Positions 54,725 to 63,216 of a stretch of 64,000 nucleotides of DNA are shown here, one piece after another. Where the stretch lies: NCBI GenBank assembly GCA_038231575.1, contig JBBRLB010000008.1:1-64000 (forward strand), given 5' to 3'. Positions within the stretch are counted from its first letter, which is position 1; the number at the start of each line of letters is the position of its first letter. The notes beneath the pieces are model-generated. The model ran no database searches. It saw only the letters and a list, made by a program, of their open reading frames with translations, and had not been told where the DNA came from. This DNA is from CAITWF01 sp038231575 (GTDB lineage Bacteria; Verrucomicrobiota; Verrucomicrobiia; Opitutales; Opitutaceae). A program made the position numbers and the translations under genes.

Positions 54725-56821
54725 TCACGATCCCGGTTTCATCGCGGCGGGGAATTCCGCGATGAACATGGCGCCTTCGCCGGGTTGCGACTCCACGCGG
54801 ATCGTGCCGCCGTGCAGGCGGACAATCTCATGGGCGATCGAGAGGCCAAGGCCATGCGACGATTCGCCGGCGGTGGGATGAGCGGAGAGCGTCGCGAACG
54901 GCGTGAACAGCCGCGCGGCGTCGGCTTGGGAAAGACCCGGGCCTTCGTCGTGGACCGTGAGCGTCAAGGTGCTCTCGGTGCGCGTGAGGGCCAGCGTGAT
55001 GGTCTTGCCGGGCGGGCTGAACTTGATCGCGTTGCTCACGAGATTGGTGACCACTTGGTGGAGTCGGTGGGCGTCTCCGGTCATGACCGTCGAGTTCGGC
55101 GCCGGGGGAAGAAACAAAATGATCTGGCGCTTCGCGTTCGCCTGCCAGCGCAACGTGCCGACGGCCGCATGCACTACCTCCGCGAAATCCATGGGCGCGG
55201 GGTGCAACTCCAGCTTGCCGGTTTCGAGGGCGGCGATGGTGAGTAATTCCTCGACCAGGCAGAGCACCCGCTGCGCTTCCGAGGTGATGACATCGACGTA
55301 TTCCGCGCGCTCGGCGGACCTCGGATCGGTGCGCAACTCGGTGGCGAGATTCACAATATTACCCAAGGGCGTGCGAATGTCGTGGGTGGCGATGCCGAGG
55401 AAACGCGTTTTCATCCGGTCGGCTTCCTCGGCGGCTTCCTTGGCCACCTTCGTTTCGGCGAACACCCGCCGTTCCGCGCGCAGCTGCGTGCGCTGCAATT
55501 GCACAAAGGCGCCAAGCGCGACGGCGCCGGCGACGAGTCCCATGCCCAGGGCCAGCCGCACGGCCTTGACGCGGCCGAGTTCGGTGGCGGAGGCGAGCAG
55601 CTCCGCGTTCTTCGCATTCAACTCGGCCTGCTTGCGGGCCTGCTCGCCGCGCAGCAGGGCGATTTCCGTTTCGCGCCGGTCGGCGTCGTAGCGGGCGTTG
55701 AGCACGGCGATTTGCTGGCGGGATTTTTCGCCTACCACCGCATCATTTTGGACTTGGAATTTGCGCTGCGCGTCGAGCGCGTCGCGGGTGTCGCCCGCGG
55801 CCTCGTAGGCGATGGCGAGTTCCCGATAGGCGTTCGCCGCAGCGGCGGGGCCGCCGAGCGAAAGCCCGAGTTGCAGGGAGATCGTGAGGTGGTCGATGGC
55901 GTCTTTCGGGCGGCCCAGCTTCACCAGCACGCGACCAAGTTCGCGCTCGGCGTTCAGGCGATGGCGCGGCAATCCCAGCCGCTCATAGATCGCGAGGGCG
56001 CGGGTGCAGTCGGCTTCCCCGGTCGTGAGTTCGTCGCGCGTCGTGGCGAGGCCGGCGAGGTTCTGCAAGGCGTCGGCCACGCCGCGCTCGTTGCCCGCCT
56101 GTTCGTGCAACCGCCGGGAGTTTTCGTGCGCGACCCGCGCCTTCGCGCGATCGCCGTTCGCGGCGAACTCGTTGCCGAGCACCTTGTAGTAGTCGCCGAG
56201 CCGGCGCGCATCGTTGAGTCGCTCGGCCAGCCGGCGCGCCTGCTCCAGTTCGTCGCTGGCGCGGTCGGCCTGTTTGAGACTCTGGTAAAGGGTGCTGAAG
56301 CCGGTGTGGGCGTCGCAGAGCAGCGCGAGGTCGTTCACTTTTTCCGCCCGCCGGATCGCTTCGCGGAACGAGGCGGTCGATGCGGGATAATCGCCGAGAC
56401 TCCATTCGGTGCGGGCGATGACGTAGTGGAAGCGGGCGCCAACGCGGTCGTCGGGGAGGGCTTCCGCTTCCGTCAGGCCGGCGCGGGCGAGTTCCATCGC
56501 CTTGGCGTAGTCGCCGCGCTGGCGATAGAGCGCCGCCTGCTGGGCGACTGCCGCCAGTCGCCCCGCCGGCGAGGTGGCGAGGTCGCGGGCCAGTTGGGCA
56601 GCGGTGAGCGCCCGCTCGATGTCGATTGGTTCCAGCCGATCGGACAGCTCCAGCAGGAGCGGGGGCCGCGCGGCTGGGGCGGTCGCGGCGATTTTCTTTT
56701 CGAGCGCTAAGATGTCCGCGGGCAATTGGGCCAGCGCCGGGGCGACGAGCAACGACGTCAACAGGCCCGCGCGCAGCAGCGCGCGACCACGACCAATCCA
56801 GCCAGCAAGCGACAGAAGCAT
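54725..56821 (-). CDS. TPR-containing sensor histidine kinase
   Basis: This 698-residue membrane kinase has a signal/anchor segment, periplasmic TPR-type repeats (about 60-370), a coiled stalk (EIALLRGEQARKQAELNAKN), one membrane helix (LALGMGLVAGAVALGAFVQL), then HisKA and HATPase domains. The H-box is ATHDIRTPLGN with the phospho-accepting His near 480. The N-box is QVVTNLVSNAIKFS, followed by VHDEGPGLSQAD and HGLGLSIAHEIVRLHGG. All key residues are present. The partner response regulator is not adjacent; the nearest in the window is the single-domain protein at 61877. The TPR part suggests that it senses a peptide or protein outside the cytoplasm. Confidence 0.93.
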   Translation of the reverse strand: MLLSLAGWIGRGRALLRAGLLTSLLVAPALAQLPADILALEKKIAATAPAARPPLLLELSDRLEPIDIERALTAAQLARDLATSPAGRLAAVAQQAALYRQRGDYAKAMELARAGLTEAEALPDDRVGARFHYVIARTEWSLGDYPASTASFREAIRRAEKVNDLALLCDAHTGFSTLYQSLKQADRASDELEQARRLAERLNDARRLGDYYKVLGNEFAANGDRAKARVAHENSRRLHEQAGNERGVADALQNLAGLATTRDELTTGEADCTRALAIYERLGLPRHRLNAERELGRVLVKLGRPKDAIDHLTISLQLGLSLGGPAAAANAYRELAIAYEAAGDTRDALDAQRKFQVQNDAVVGEKSRQQIAVLNARYDADRRETEIALLRGEQARKQAELNAKNAELLASATELGRVKAVRLALGMGLVAGAVALGAFVQLQRTQLRAERRVFAETKVAKEAAEEADRMKTRFLGIATHDIRTPLGNIVNLATELRTDPRSAERAEYVDVITSEAQRVLCLVEELLTIAALETGKLELHPAPMDFAEVVHAAVGTLRWQANAKRQIILFLPPAPNSTVMTGDAHRLHQVVTNLVSNAIKFSPPGKTITLALTRTESTLTLTVHDEGPGLSQADAARLFTPFATLSAHPTAGESSHGLGLSIAHEIVRLHGGTIRVESQPGEGAMFIAEFPAAMKPGS

Positions 56822-56918
56822 CCGGACGCGTGAGATAGGTAAGCGTCGTCAAAGTGCAACAGCCTTCGTGTGACATCCGCCAGATGACGCACAATTAGCC
56901 GCGCTTTGACGCGTCCGG

Positions 56919-57956
56919 CTACTTGTTTTCGATCACCAGCGATTCGAGGAACGTCTTCAACTCCGCGTGGAGTTCTTCCGCGGGTCGATCACGCGTGAGG
57001 GAACCGTGCAGGTCAATCCACGTGCCCGCGCGCGTCAGCTCCGCCCGGATGTGAGACTGGGTGATCCCGGCCTCGGCCGTGTCGTAGTCGATCGTTTCCC
57101 AGTCGCCGACTTTGCCGTAGCGCACGTGGGCTGGCTCGGCCTGACCGCCGCGCTTAAGGCCATCAGCTTCGCCTTTCCAGAATGAGATTAAGTTCGAGTA
57201 GCGCGACGCCGACTCGAACCACCCCGAGGCCACCAGGCCGGTGTTGCTGCCGGTAAAATGGAAATAGCGCGGACTGGCCGTCCCGCCGCCCACGTTCGCG
57301 CGTTGCGGGGCCAGGCCAGCCGAGGGGATTTTCAAGGTCACGCGACTGGGCGGCACGTTCAGTTCGTAGAAGTCGTCCAGGTGCTGGACCCGGAGGAGGT
57401 CGGATTTCGCCGCCTGTAAGCGCAGGCTTTCCACGATGCGCAACATCTCAGCGGGAGCCGCGCTGTTCGGATCGTCGAACTGCATGGTGATCACGGCCAT
57501 CGTGTTCGCGTCGAGCGAGGCGAACGCATTGCGCATGATTTTGAGATTCTCGGGCTCGGGCGGCTTGCCGACGAGAGACGCATCGGTGAGTTGGACATAC
57601 CACCCGTGTCCCTGGCGGAGCTTGAGCGCGATCGGCGAGAACGTCTTTTCCACCGAATCGGGCAGGGCGTCCGCCACCATTTTTTCGAGGCGGTCTTTCG
57701 CCTCCCCGTGGGTCGGCGCAGTTTTGTCGGGGGGTAAAGCCACCAACGTGACTTGGAGCACGGCGGCTGACTTGGCGTCGACTTCCCCGCGAAAAGTGAA
57801 TCCCACTTCGCCGCCCGCCGCTCCTCTGAGCGTCCAATTGGCGGGTGCGTCGACTGCGATTGTGCCGTGACCCGGCCAGGTAAATTCAACGGCCTGCGTG
57901 GTGGCAGCAAGCAGCGCAAGCATCAGCGCAGCGGGCAGGTAAAAGCGAAAGCTCAT
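56919..57956 (-). CDS. Exported hypothetical protein, 345 aa
   Basis: This protein starts with a clear signal peptide (MSFRFYLPAALMLALLAATTQA). The remainder is predicted mixed alpha/beta without membrane segments. I recognise no named family. The N-terminal part (GTIAVDAPANWTL, GEVGFTFRGE) resembles PsbP-like or DUF1795-type proteins that begin with a strand followed by a P-x-x-W motif, and a second, similar half may exist from about residue 200. It may be periplasmic or a lipid-facing protein. It is divergent from nothing and stands between the histidine kinase and prfC with gaps of about 90 bp on each side. Confidence 0.65.
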   Translation of the reverse strand: MSFRFYLPAALMLALLAATTQAVEFTWPGHGTIAVDAPANWTLRGAAGGEVGFTFRGEVDAKSAAVLQVTLVALPPDKTAPTHGEAKDRLEKMVADALPDSVEKTFSPIALKLRQGHGWYVQLTDASLVGKPPEPENLKIMRNAFASLDANTMAVITMQFDDPNSAAPAEMLRIVESLRLQAAKSDLLRVQHLDDFYELNVPPSRVTLKIPSAGLAPQRANVGGGTASPRYFHFTGSNTGLVASGWFESASRYSNLISFWKGEADGLKRGGQAEPAHVRYGKVGDWETIDYDTAEAGITQSHIRAELTRAGTWIDLHGSLTRDRPAEELHAELKTFLESLVIENK

Positions 57957-58047
57957 GCCACTGGGATGAAGGCTGAAACCCGCCGACCGGCGAGGTCATT
58001 TATGGCAGCCGGCGATTTTGTTTTCGGATCATGCCAGCCGCCCCGTT

Positions 58048-59685
58048 TCAATTCTGCTCGAGTGGCAGATCATGGAGCTGAATCTCGGGGTTCTTCTCGA
58101 GAAAATAGCGCATCGTCCACTCGTTCGGGAACAGCCCGACCGGATGATCGAGCTTGTCGGTGCCGAAGGCGACGCCGCTTGCGACGACGAGCCGCGTCAG
58201 ATCGGGCAGCTTCGCGCCGGGCTCTTTCGGCGCGAGCCACTTCATCAGCGTCCACGGCGACGGATCGAGGCGCGATTCAGCGTTGTATTCGCTCTGCAGG
58301 CGGAACTGCACGACTTCGAATTGAAGGGGGCCGACGGCGGCGAGGAGCGTGGAACTCGTCATGCCCGCGCGCAGTGTGATCGATTGGACGACGCCTTCCT
58401 GCAGGAGCTGCTCCAGCCCGGCGCGGAATTTCTTCGCGTCGGACGGATTCGGGTTGGCGATGAACGTGAAAACTTCCGGCGGGAAGCGAGGAATCTCGTC
58501 GTAGAGAATGGTTTTGTCCGTGGTGAGCGTGTCGCCGATCCCCAGCACGTCGTGACCGACAAGGCCGATGACGTCACCGGGCCAGGCGACGTCGACGGTT
58601 TCGCGATCCTGGCCGAAAAGCTTTTGGGACGAGGAGAGGCGGATATTCCGGCCGCTCTGCGCGTGCGTGACAATCATGTCGCGCTCGAATTTGCCTGAGC
58701 ACACGCGGACAAACGCGATGCGATCGCGGTGCTTCGGATCCATGTTGGCTTGGATCTTGAAGACGAAACCGGAGAATTTCGGTGACTCGACTGGAACGGT
58801 CCAGTTGTCGACCTTCGATTTCGGATTCTGGATCGAGACCGATTTGCGCGCGGCGGGCGGGACGGAGTCGTTGAGAAAACCGTCGAGCAAGAGCTGGATG
58901 CCGAAATTGTTCACCGCGCTGCCGAAGTAGACCGGCGTCTGCTGACCCGCGCGCACCGCCGCGAGATCGAACGGGTGGCCGGCTCCGTCCAGCATCTCCA
59001 GTTGCTCCTTCACCTGCGCGTAGGTGTAGTCGTCGAGTTTTTCGCGGACAATCGGATCGTCGAGGGAGGTGACGTTGACGGGCGCCTGATATTTTCCGCC
59101 CACGACGCGCTCGAAGAGGTGAACTTCCTGCGTGCGGCGATCGATGACACCCTTGAACGACGGGCCGTTGCCGAGCGGCCAGATGACCGGCGAGGACTGG
59201 AGACCGAGGACGGTTTCGAGTTCGTCGAGGAGTTCGAGTGCGTTGCGCGTGGGGCGATCGCACTTGTTCATGAACGTAAAGATCGGGACGCCGCGGCGGC
59301 GGCAGACTTCGAAGAGCTTGCGCGTCTGCGCCTCGACGCCCTTTGCGGCATCGATGACCATCAACGCGGCATCGACGGCGGTGAGCACGCGATAGGTATC
59401 CTCGGAAAAGTCCTTGTGGCCGGGGGTATCGAGGAGGTTGACGGCGAAACCGGTATAATCGAACTGGAGGACGGTCGAGCTGATCGAAATGCCGCGCTGT
59501 TTCTCAAGCTCCATCCAGTCGGAGGCGGTGGCGCGTTGATTTTTGCGGGCGGTGACCGTGCCGGCGAGATGGATGGCGTTGCCGTAAAGGAGGAATTTTT
59601 CGGTCAGCGTCGTCTTGCCCGCATCAGGGTGCGAGATGATCGCGAAGGTGCGACGGCGGGCGATTTCCTGGGCGACGGTGGGCAT
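58048..59685 (-). CDS. prfC: Peptide chain release factor 3
   Basis: This 545-residue GTPase removes RF1/RF2 from the ribosome after termination. The G1 motif is HPDAGKTT (about 19-26), G3 is DTPGHKDF, and G4 is NKCD. The family-specific blocks FSGFVFKIQANMDPKHRDR and QLEVVQFRLQSEYN-like (here QFEVVQFRLQSEYNAE) are intact. At about residues 281-296, between the G domain and domain II, is the segment SVSIQNPKSKVDNWT, which I do not expect. Its DNA (58808-58839) resembles a simple-sequence repeat seen between genes elsewhere in the window. Confidence 0.96.
   Translation of the reverse strand: MPTVAQEIARRRTFAIISHPDAGKTTLTEKFLLYGNAIHLAGTVTARKNQRATASDWMELEKQRGISISSTVLQFDYTGFAVNLLDTPGHKDFSEDTYRVLTAVDAALMVIDAAKGVEAQTRKLFEVCRRRGVPIFTFMNKCDRPTRNALELLDELETVLGLQSSPVIWPLGNGPSFKGVIDRRTQEVHLFERVVGGKYQAPVNVTSLDDPIVREKLDDYTYAQVKEQLEMLDGAGHPFDLAAVRAGQQTPVYFGSAVNNFGIQLLLDGFLNDSVPPAARKSVSIQNPKSKVDNWTVPVESPKFSGFVFKIQANMDPKHRDRIAFVRVCSGKFERDMIVTHAQSGRNIRLSSSQKLFGQDRETVDVAWPGDVIGLVGHDVLGIGDTLTTDKTILYDEIPRFPPEVFTFIANPNPSDAKKFRAGLEQLLQEGVVQSITLRAGMTSSTLLAAVGPLQFEVVQFRLQSEYNAESRLDPSPWTLMKWLAPKEPGAKLPDLTRLVVASGVAFGTDKLDHPVGLFPNEWTMRYFLEKNPEIQLHDLPLEQN
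58808..58839. repeat. Repeat-like tract inside prfC
   Basis: TCGACCTTCGATTTCGGATT and the bases after it resemble the tracts at 32626-32656 and 40763-40790 (GATTTCGGATT and GATTTTCGATT units). It lies in frame and encodes the peptide IQNPKSKVD. Confidence 0.45.
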
Positions 59686-59969
59686 GAAAGGGCGAGAGGG
59701 AAGAGAGAAGCGGAGAGCGAGGGAAGCGCGAAGTTTAACCGGCGGGGAAAGCGTGAATGGGATCGCCGCGAGGTGAAAATCTTGTCGTTTTTCCGCACTG
59801 CCTCATTCCATGAAGAGGCGGTCGAAGCGGCGACGCGGCCCTTTGGCTGGATTGGTCAGGTTTATCGCGCGTGGAGCGACGATCGTCTATTTCTCGGGCC
59901 GCACCAAAGTGCGAAAGACCTGCGCGGTTGCCGTAAAGCCGGGATCGATTCCGACGGGCCGAAAAAATC
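59686..59969. other. 284-bp intergenic region upstream of prfC
   Basis: The gap between prfC and the DUF3052 gene holds a purine-rich stretch just before prfC (CT-rich on its coding strand: CTTCTCTCTTCCCTC). A plus-strand frame from the ATG at 59810 runs antisense into the next gene and looks spurious. No RNA gene is evident. Confidence 0.4.
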
Positions 59970-60377
59970 TTACTTCCGATCCTTCAAGCGCCGGACAAAT
60001 TTCAGGCCGGAGTAGGTGTCGTTGACCGAGCATACCTTGATGTCGACGAGGCCGGTCGCAAGCAGGGTGTCGCGCACGACGTTCTCGCGGAGATCGCTGG
60101 CGACGCCGCTCGCCAGCTTCGGCCACGCGATCCACAGCACGCCCGCCGCCGGTAACTTTTTGATCAGCGCGGGGACGTGCGAGGCGAGGACCTTGAGATC
60201 GGCCGCGAAGAAAACGATGAGGTCGATCGCCTTGGCGCGGGGCGCAACGGCCACGGCGGAAGGTGGCAGCGTGGGCAGCTCCTTGAGAAAATCGACCGGC
60301 GCGCCGATTAGGAGGTAGCGCGTGTTGTCCTTGAAACCGAGTTTCTGCGCGAGCGGGGTGGCGGAGTAGGCGGGCAT
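59970..60377 (-). CDS. DUF3052 family protein
   Basis: This 135-residue soluble protein matches the DUF3052 pattern: YSATPLAQKLGFKDNTRYLL at the start, a central DLIVFFAADLKVL strand, and the very conserved end LWIAWPKLASGVASDLREN ... LVDIKVCSVNDTYSGLKFV. The family is small, single-domain and of unknown function, with no catalytic residues assigned. The ATG at 60377 gives the typical short N terminus; the longer frame adds a His/Arg-rich stretch that looks non-coding. It has its own 200-bp upstream region. Confidence 0.88.
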   Translation of the reverse strand: MPAYSATPLAQKLGFKDNTRYLLIGAPVDFLKELPTLPPSAVAVAPRAKAIDLIVFFAADLKVLASHVPALIKKLPAAGVLWIAWPKLASGVASDLRENVVRDTLLATGLVDIKVCSVNDTYSGLKFVRRLKDRK

Positions 60378-60435
60378 TTGGGGTTGGATTTTCCGCCCAC
60401 GGTGTCGATGTCGGGGCGATGAAGGCAATTCTACT

Positions 60436-60534
60436 GTGGCCGTTTACCGCGGCTTGGTGTTTGTCCTCGGCGTCGTCACTGCGATGACGGCGCTGCGGGA
60501 AATCGGCGAGCCGGAGCGGCCGGAAGATTATTGA
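60436..60534 (+). CDS. Possible small membrane protein, 32 aa (doubtful)
   Basis: A GTG-started frame of 33 codons encodes VAVYRGLVFVLGVVTAMTAL followed by the acidic tail REIGEPERPEDY. One hydrophobic stretch and a charged tail would suit a small inner-membrane protein. There is no ribosome-binding site and no comparison is possible here, so it may be chance. Confidence 0.2.
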   Translation: MAVYRGLVFVLGVVTAMTALREIGEPERPEDY

Positions 60535-60576
60535 GCGGGCGATTTTTTCGTCGCGGCGCGCCGCAAACCCGTAACC

Positions 60577-61758
60577 GTGGGCGGCGTGTCTGCCACGCCT
60601 ACGCTCAAACTCAAACCCAACGCCAAGCCCCGCGTGCTCTCGGGCCACCCGTGGGTGTTCGCGAACGAAGTCGAGGCGCTGCTGCCCGCGACGCATGACG
60701 GCGAAGTGGTCGAATGCCGCGATCGCGCGGATCGATTCCTCGGCAGCGGCATCTACAATTCGAAATCGCAGATCGTGTGGCGGCGCTTCAGCCGCGAGCG
60801 GGCGGCGCTGAATGGCGCGTTTTTGCGCGGCGCGATTGAGCGCGCGGTGGCGCGGCGTGATGCCGCGGCGAACCGACGGCTCGTGTGGTCGGAGTCGGAT
60901 GACTTGCCCGGCCTGGTGGTCGATCAATTTGGCGACGCGCTCGTGGTGCAAATTCAGACGGCGGCAATGGAGGCGCGCTCGGTGCTCGTCGGCGATGTGC
61001 TGGCAGAGGTCGTGAAGCCGGCTGAAATTATTTTCCGCAACGACGCACCGATTCGGCGGCTTGAGGGCTTGCCGCTGGAGGTGCACACTCGCTCGGGAAA
61101 ACCGTGGGAGCCGCGCTGGGTGACGATCGACGGCTTCGACTACTGGCTCGATTTGCAGAGCGGGCAGAAGACGGGATTCTACCTCGACCAGCGTCCGCAG
61201 CACGCGGCGGTGGCGAAGTATGGCGCGGGCAAACGCGTGCTCGACGCGTTCTGCAACCAGGGCGCGTTCGCCTTGCATGCGGCACGCGCCGGTGCGCGCG
61301 AAGTGCTCGGGCTCGACAGCGCCGAGGACGCCATCGCCGCCGCGAAGCGCAACGCCGAGCGTAACGCCGTCGCCGGCACGACGAAATTCGAAGTCGCGAA
61401 CGTGTTCGACTGGTTCAACGACCCGGTCCGCGCGGGTGACGGCCTGTGGGACGTAATCGTGCTCGACCCGCCGCCGTTCGCGAAATCGAAGAGCGCGCTC
61501 GAGGGGGCGTTGCGCGGCTACAAGGAAATCAATCTCCGCGCGCTGCAGCGGCTCGCGCCGGGCGGCATCCTCGCCACTTACACCTGCTCGCACCACATGC
61601 AGGACGCGGAGATTCGCGGTGTAATCGCCGATGCGGCGACGGACGCGAAGCGCAAGGTGCGCGTCGTCGAGTGGAGTCACCAGCCGCCGGATCATCCGGT
61701 GCTCGTGACGATGATGGAGAGCGAATATCTCCGCGGCTACATCGTGCGCGCGGAGTGA
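60577..61758 (+). CDS. Class I SAM-dependent rRNA methyltransferase, RlmI/RlmK-like
   Basis: This 393-residue protein has an N-terminal PUA-like RNA-binding domain (LKPNAKPRVLSGHPWVFANE) and a Rossmann methyltransferase domain. The motifs are QKTGFYLDQRPQH, the SAM-binding VLDAFCNQGAFALHAARAG, the acidic GLDSAEDA, and the catalytic-site LDPPPFAKSK with a following TYTCSHHM cysteine. This is the pattern of the RlmI family, which makes 5-methylcytosine in 23S rRNA. The start is a GTG at 60577 or 60586; both give the same domain. It is alone on its strand. Confidence 0.93.
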   Translation: MGGVSATPTLKLKPNAKPRVLSGHPWVFANEVEALLPATHDGEVVECRDRADRFLGSGIYNSKSQIVWRRFSRERAALNGAFLRGAIERAVARRDAAANRRLVWSESDDLPGLVVDQFGDALVVQIQTAAMEARSVLVGDVLAEVVKPAEIIFRNDAPIRRLEGLPLEVHTRSGKPWEPRWVTIDGFDYWLDLQSGQKTGFYLDQRPQHAAVAKYGAGKRVLDAFCNQGAFALHAARAGAREVLGLDSAEDAIAAAKRNAERNAVAGTTKFEVANVFDWFNDPVRAGDGLWDVIVLDPPPFAKSKSALEGALRGYKEINLRALQRLAPGGILATYTCSHHMQDAEIRGVIADAATDAKRKVRVVEWSHQPPDHPVLVTMMESEYLRGYIVRAE

Positions 61759-61876
61759 ACGGGGTTGGGGGCGGAGCCTGCGCCTCTGTGCGCGGCCCAC
61801 GTTTCTGCGAGTCCACCGGGCCGGACCTAGATAGGCGGCGCTTGAACAATGCCGCCCGATCGCGAAGAGTGACGTC

Positions 61877-62278
61877 ATGGTCAGACCGACGAACGCCTTG
61901 ATTGTCGAAGACGAGCCGCATGTGCGCGCGTTTGTGCGCATGTTGTTGAAGGAGGCCGGCATCACGCAGACGTGGGAGGCCGGCGATGGCGCGCAGGGAC
62001 TCGCGATGGCCGCGGAGCACCAGCCCGAGTTGGTGATGCTCGACATCAATCTGCCGATGATGAACGGCATCGAGGTGCTGAAGTCGCTGCGCGAGCAGCG
62101 CCCGGAGCTGCCGGTCATCATGATGTCGTCGCAGAGCTCGATGAAGACCGTGCTCGAGTGCGTGAAACAGGGCGCGGTGGCCTATATTTTGAAGCACAGC
62201 CCGCCGGCGGAAGCGCTCGCGATGCTCCGGGAGGCGCTCGATGGCCTCGCGGACGACAGTGCGGACGCACCGGCATAA
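61877..62278 (+). CDS. Single-domain response regulator (CheY-like)
   Basis: This 133-residue protein is one receiver domain. The acidic pair is E11-D12, the phospho-accepting Asp is D56 (MLDINLP), the switch Ser is in IMMSSQSS, and the conserved Lys is K106 in YILKHSP. No output domain follows. Such proteins relay phosphate or act by protein contacts. The window holds a histidine kinase about 5 kb away (54725) without its own regulator, but there is no proof of pairing. It is followed by a 172-bp gap that contains no gene. Confidence 0.93.
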   Translation: MVRPTNALIVEDEPHVRAFVRMLLKEAGITQTWEAGDGAQGLAMAAEHQPELVMLDINLPMMNGIEVLKSLREQRPELPVIMMSSQSSMKTVLECVKQGAVAYILKHSPPAEALAMLREALDGLADDSADAPA

Positions 62279-62450
62279 GCGCAGTTAAAGTCCGGGACGA
62301 TTCAGCCGATAAACGCGGGTGGGGAACGATCACGTCGCACTGCACCACTGCGTCAGTCCGGTCGGCCCTCGGGCACCTCCCGAAGTTGATCGCGGATCAC
62401 GGAGGGCAAAAACCCATCTCGTTTATGCCCACTCTGCCGGGTGCGAAGTG

Positions 62451-63101
62451 CTACCGTTGGTTCTTTTCCAAGTCGCGGCGGTAGGCGCGGAGTTCGTCGA
62501 GCTCTTTTTGCAGTTCGGCTTTCTCCTTCTTGTCTTTCGTATGCGCGATGGCTTCGAGGAGATCGCCTTCCTCTTTCAAGATGCGGACGCGCTCGGAGGC
62601 GTTGCCGGCGCGGTAGTCGGCGGATTGGCCGCCGAGCATTGAAAGCTTTTTGGAGATCTCGGAACCGTTGAGCGCCTTGTCGAGCTGGGTGGGCTTGGCG
62701 AGTTTCTCCTCGCGCGCGATTTCCTTCTGCTTTTCCGCGAGCTGCACGTCGAGGACGGTGATGCGGGATTTCGTCACCTCGACTTTCGGCAGGACAGCGG
62801 CGGGCTGCGCGGCGGCCTTGGCGTTGGCGGCCGTCGCGTCAGATTTCCGTTCCACGGGCTTCGCCACTGGCGCCGCCGCTGACGGTTCGACTGGCGCAGC
62901 GGGCATGAGTTTCGATTCCTTGTCCGGCTTTGCGGGAGTGGCCGGTGCCGGAGACTTGGCGGCCGCGGCGGCTTTCCGTTTCGCGTCTTCCAGCATGAGC
63001 GCCTTCATCGTTTCCTTCGGCTCGGGCTTGGCGCCGGTTTCCTCCGCGGCGAACGCGAAGGACCCGGCGAAAAGTCCGAGGGAAACGAGAAGGGGTTTCA
63101 T
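62451..63101 (-). CDS. Exported Ala/Pro/Lys-rich coiled-coil protein
   Basis: This 216-residue protein has a signal peptide (MKPLLVSLGLFAGSFAFAAE). A disordered region rich in Ala, Pro and Lys follows (about 30-110), then a charged helical region with heptad-like spacing (VLDVQLAEKQKEIAREEKLA, and the C-terminal KEKAELQKELDELRAYRRDL). It looks like a periplasmic coiled-coil protein. I recognise no family. It precedes the enolase gene on the opposite end of its transcript direction, with 115 bp between them that contain a palindromic repeat. Confidence 0.7.
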   Translation of the reverse strand: MKPLLVSLGLFAGSFAFAAEETGAKPEPKETMKALMLEDAKRKAAAAAKSPAPATPAKPDKESKLMPAAPVEPSAAAPVAKPVERKSDATAANAKAAAQPAAVLPKVEVTKSRITVLDVQLAEKQKEIAREEKLAKPTQLDKALNGSEISKKLSMLGGQSADYRAGNASERVRILKEEGDLLEAIAHTKDKKEKAELQKELDELRAYRRDLEKNQR

Positions 63102-63186
63102 GGGTTGCGGGTAGGGACTCCTCTCCGAGACGTCCCGGCGTTAATTTGCCACCAGGATGACCGCGGCGCAAGTCGCGCTGGAACTC

Positions 63187-63209
63187 AGGGCGGCAGGAGA
63201 GCCGTCCCT
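63187..63209. terminator. Palindromic element downstream of enolase
   Basis: AGGGCGGC and GCCGTCCCT form a stem with one bulged base around AGGAGA, starting 8 bp beyond the enolase stop on the minus strand. It may end the eno transcript or be a dispersed repeat; no clear T-tract follows. Confidence 0.4.
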
Positions 63210-63216
63210 CCCTCAA

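Noticed and set aside
59810..60025. 71-codon Lys/Arg-rich frame between prfC and the DUF3052 gene
   Set aside because: It overlaps the end of the DUF3052 gene on the other strand, has no domain, and its codon use is unremarkable for non-coding DNA.
62279..62450. 172-bp gap between the response regulator and the coiled-coil gene as a possible small RNA gene
   Set aside because: No strong stem, promoter-like sequence or terminator could be made out; I see nothing to annotate.
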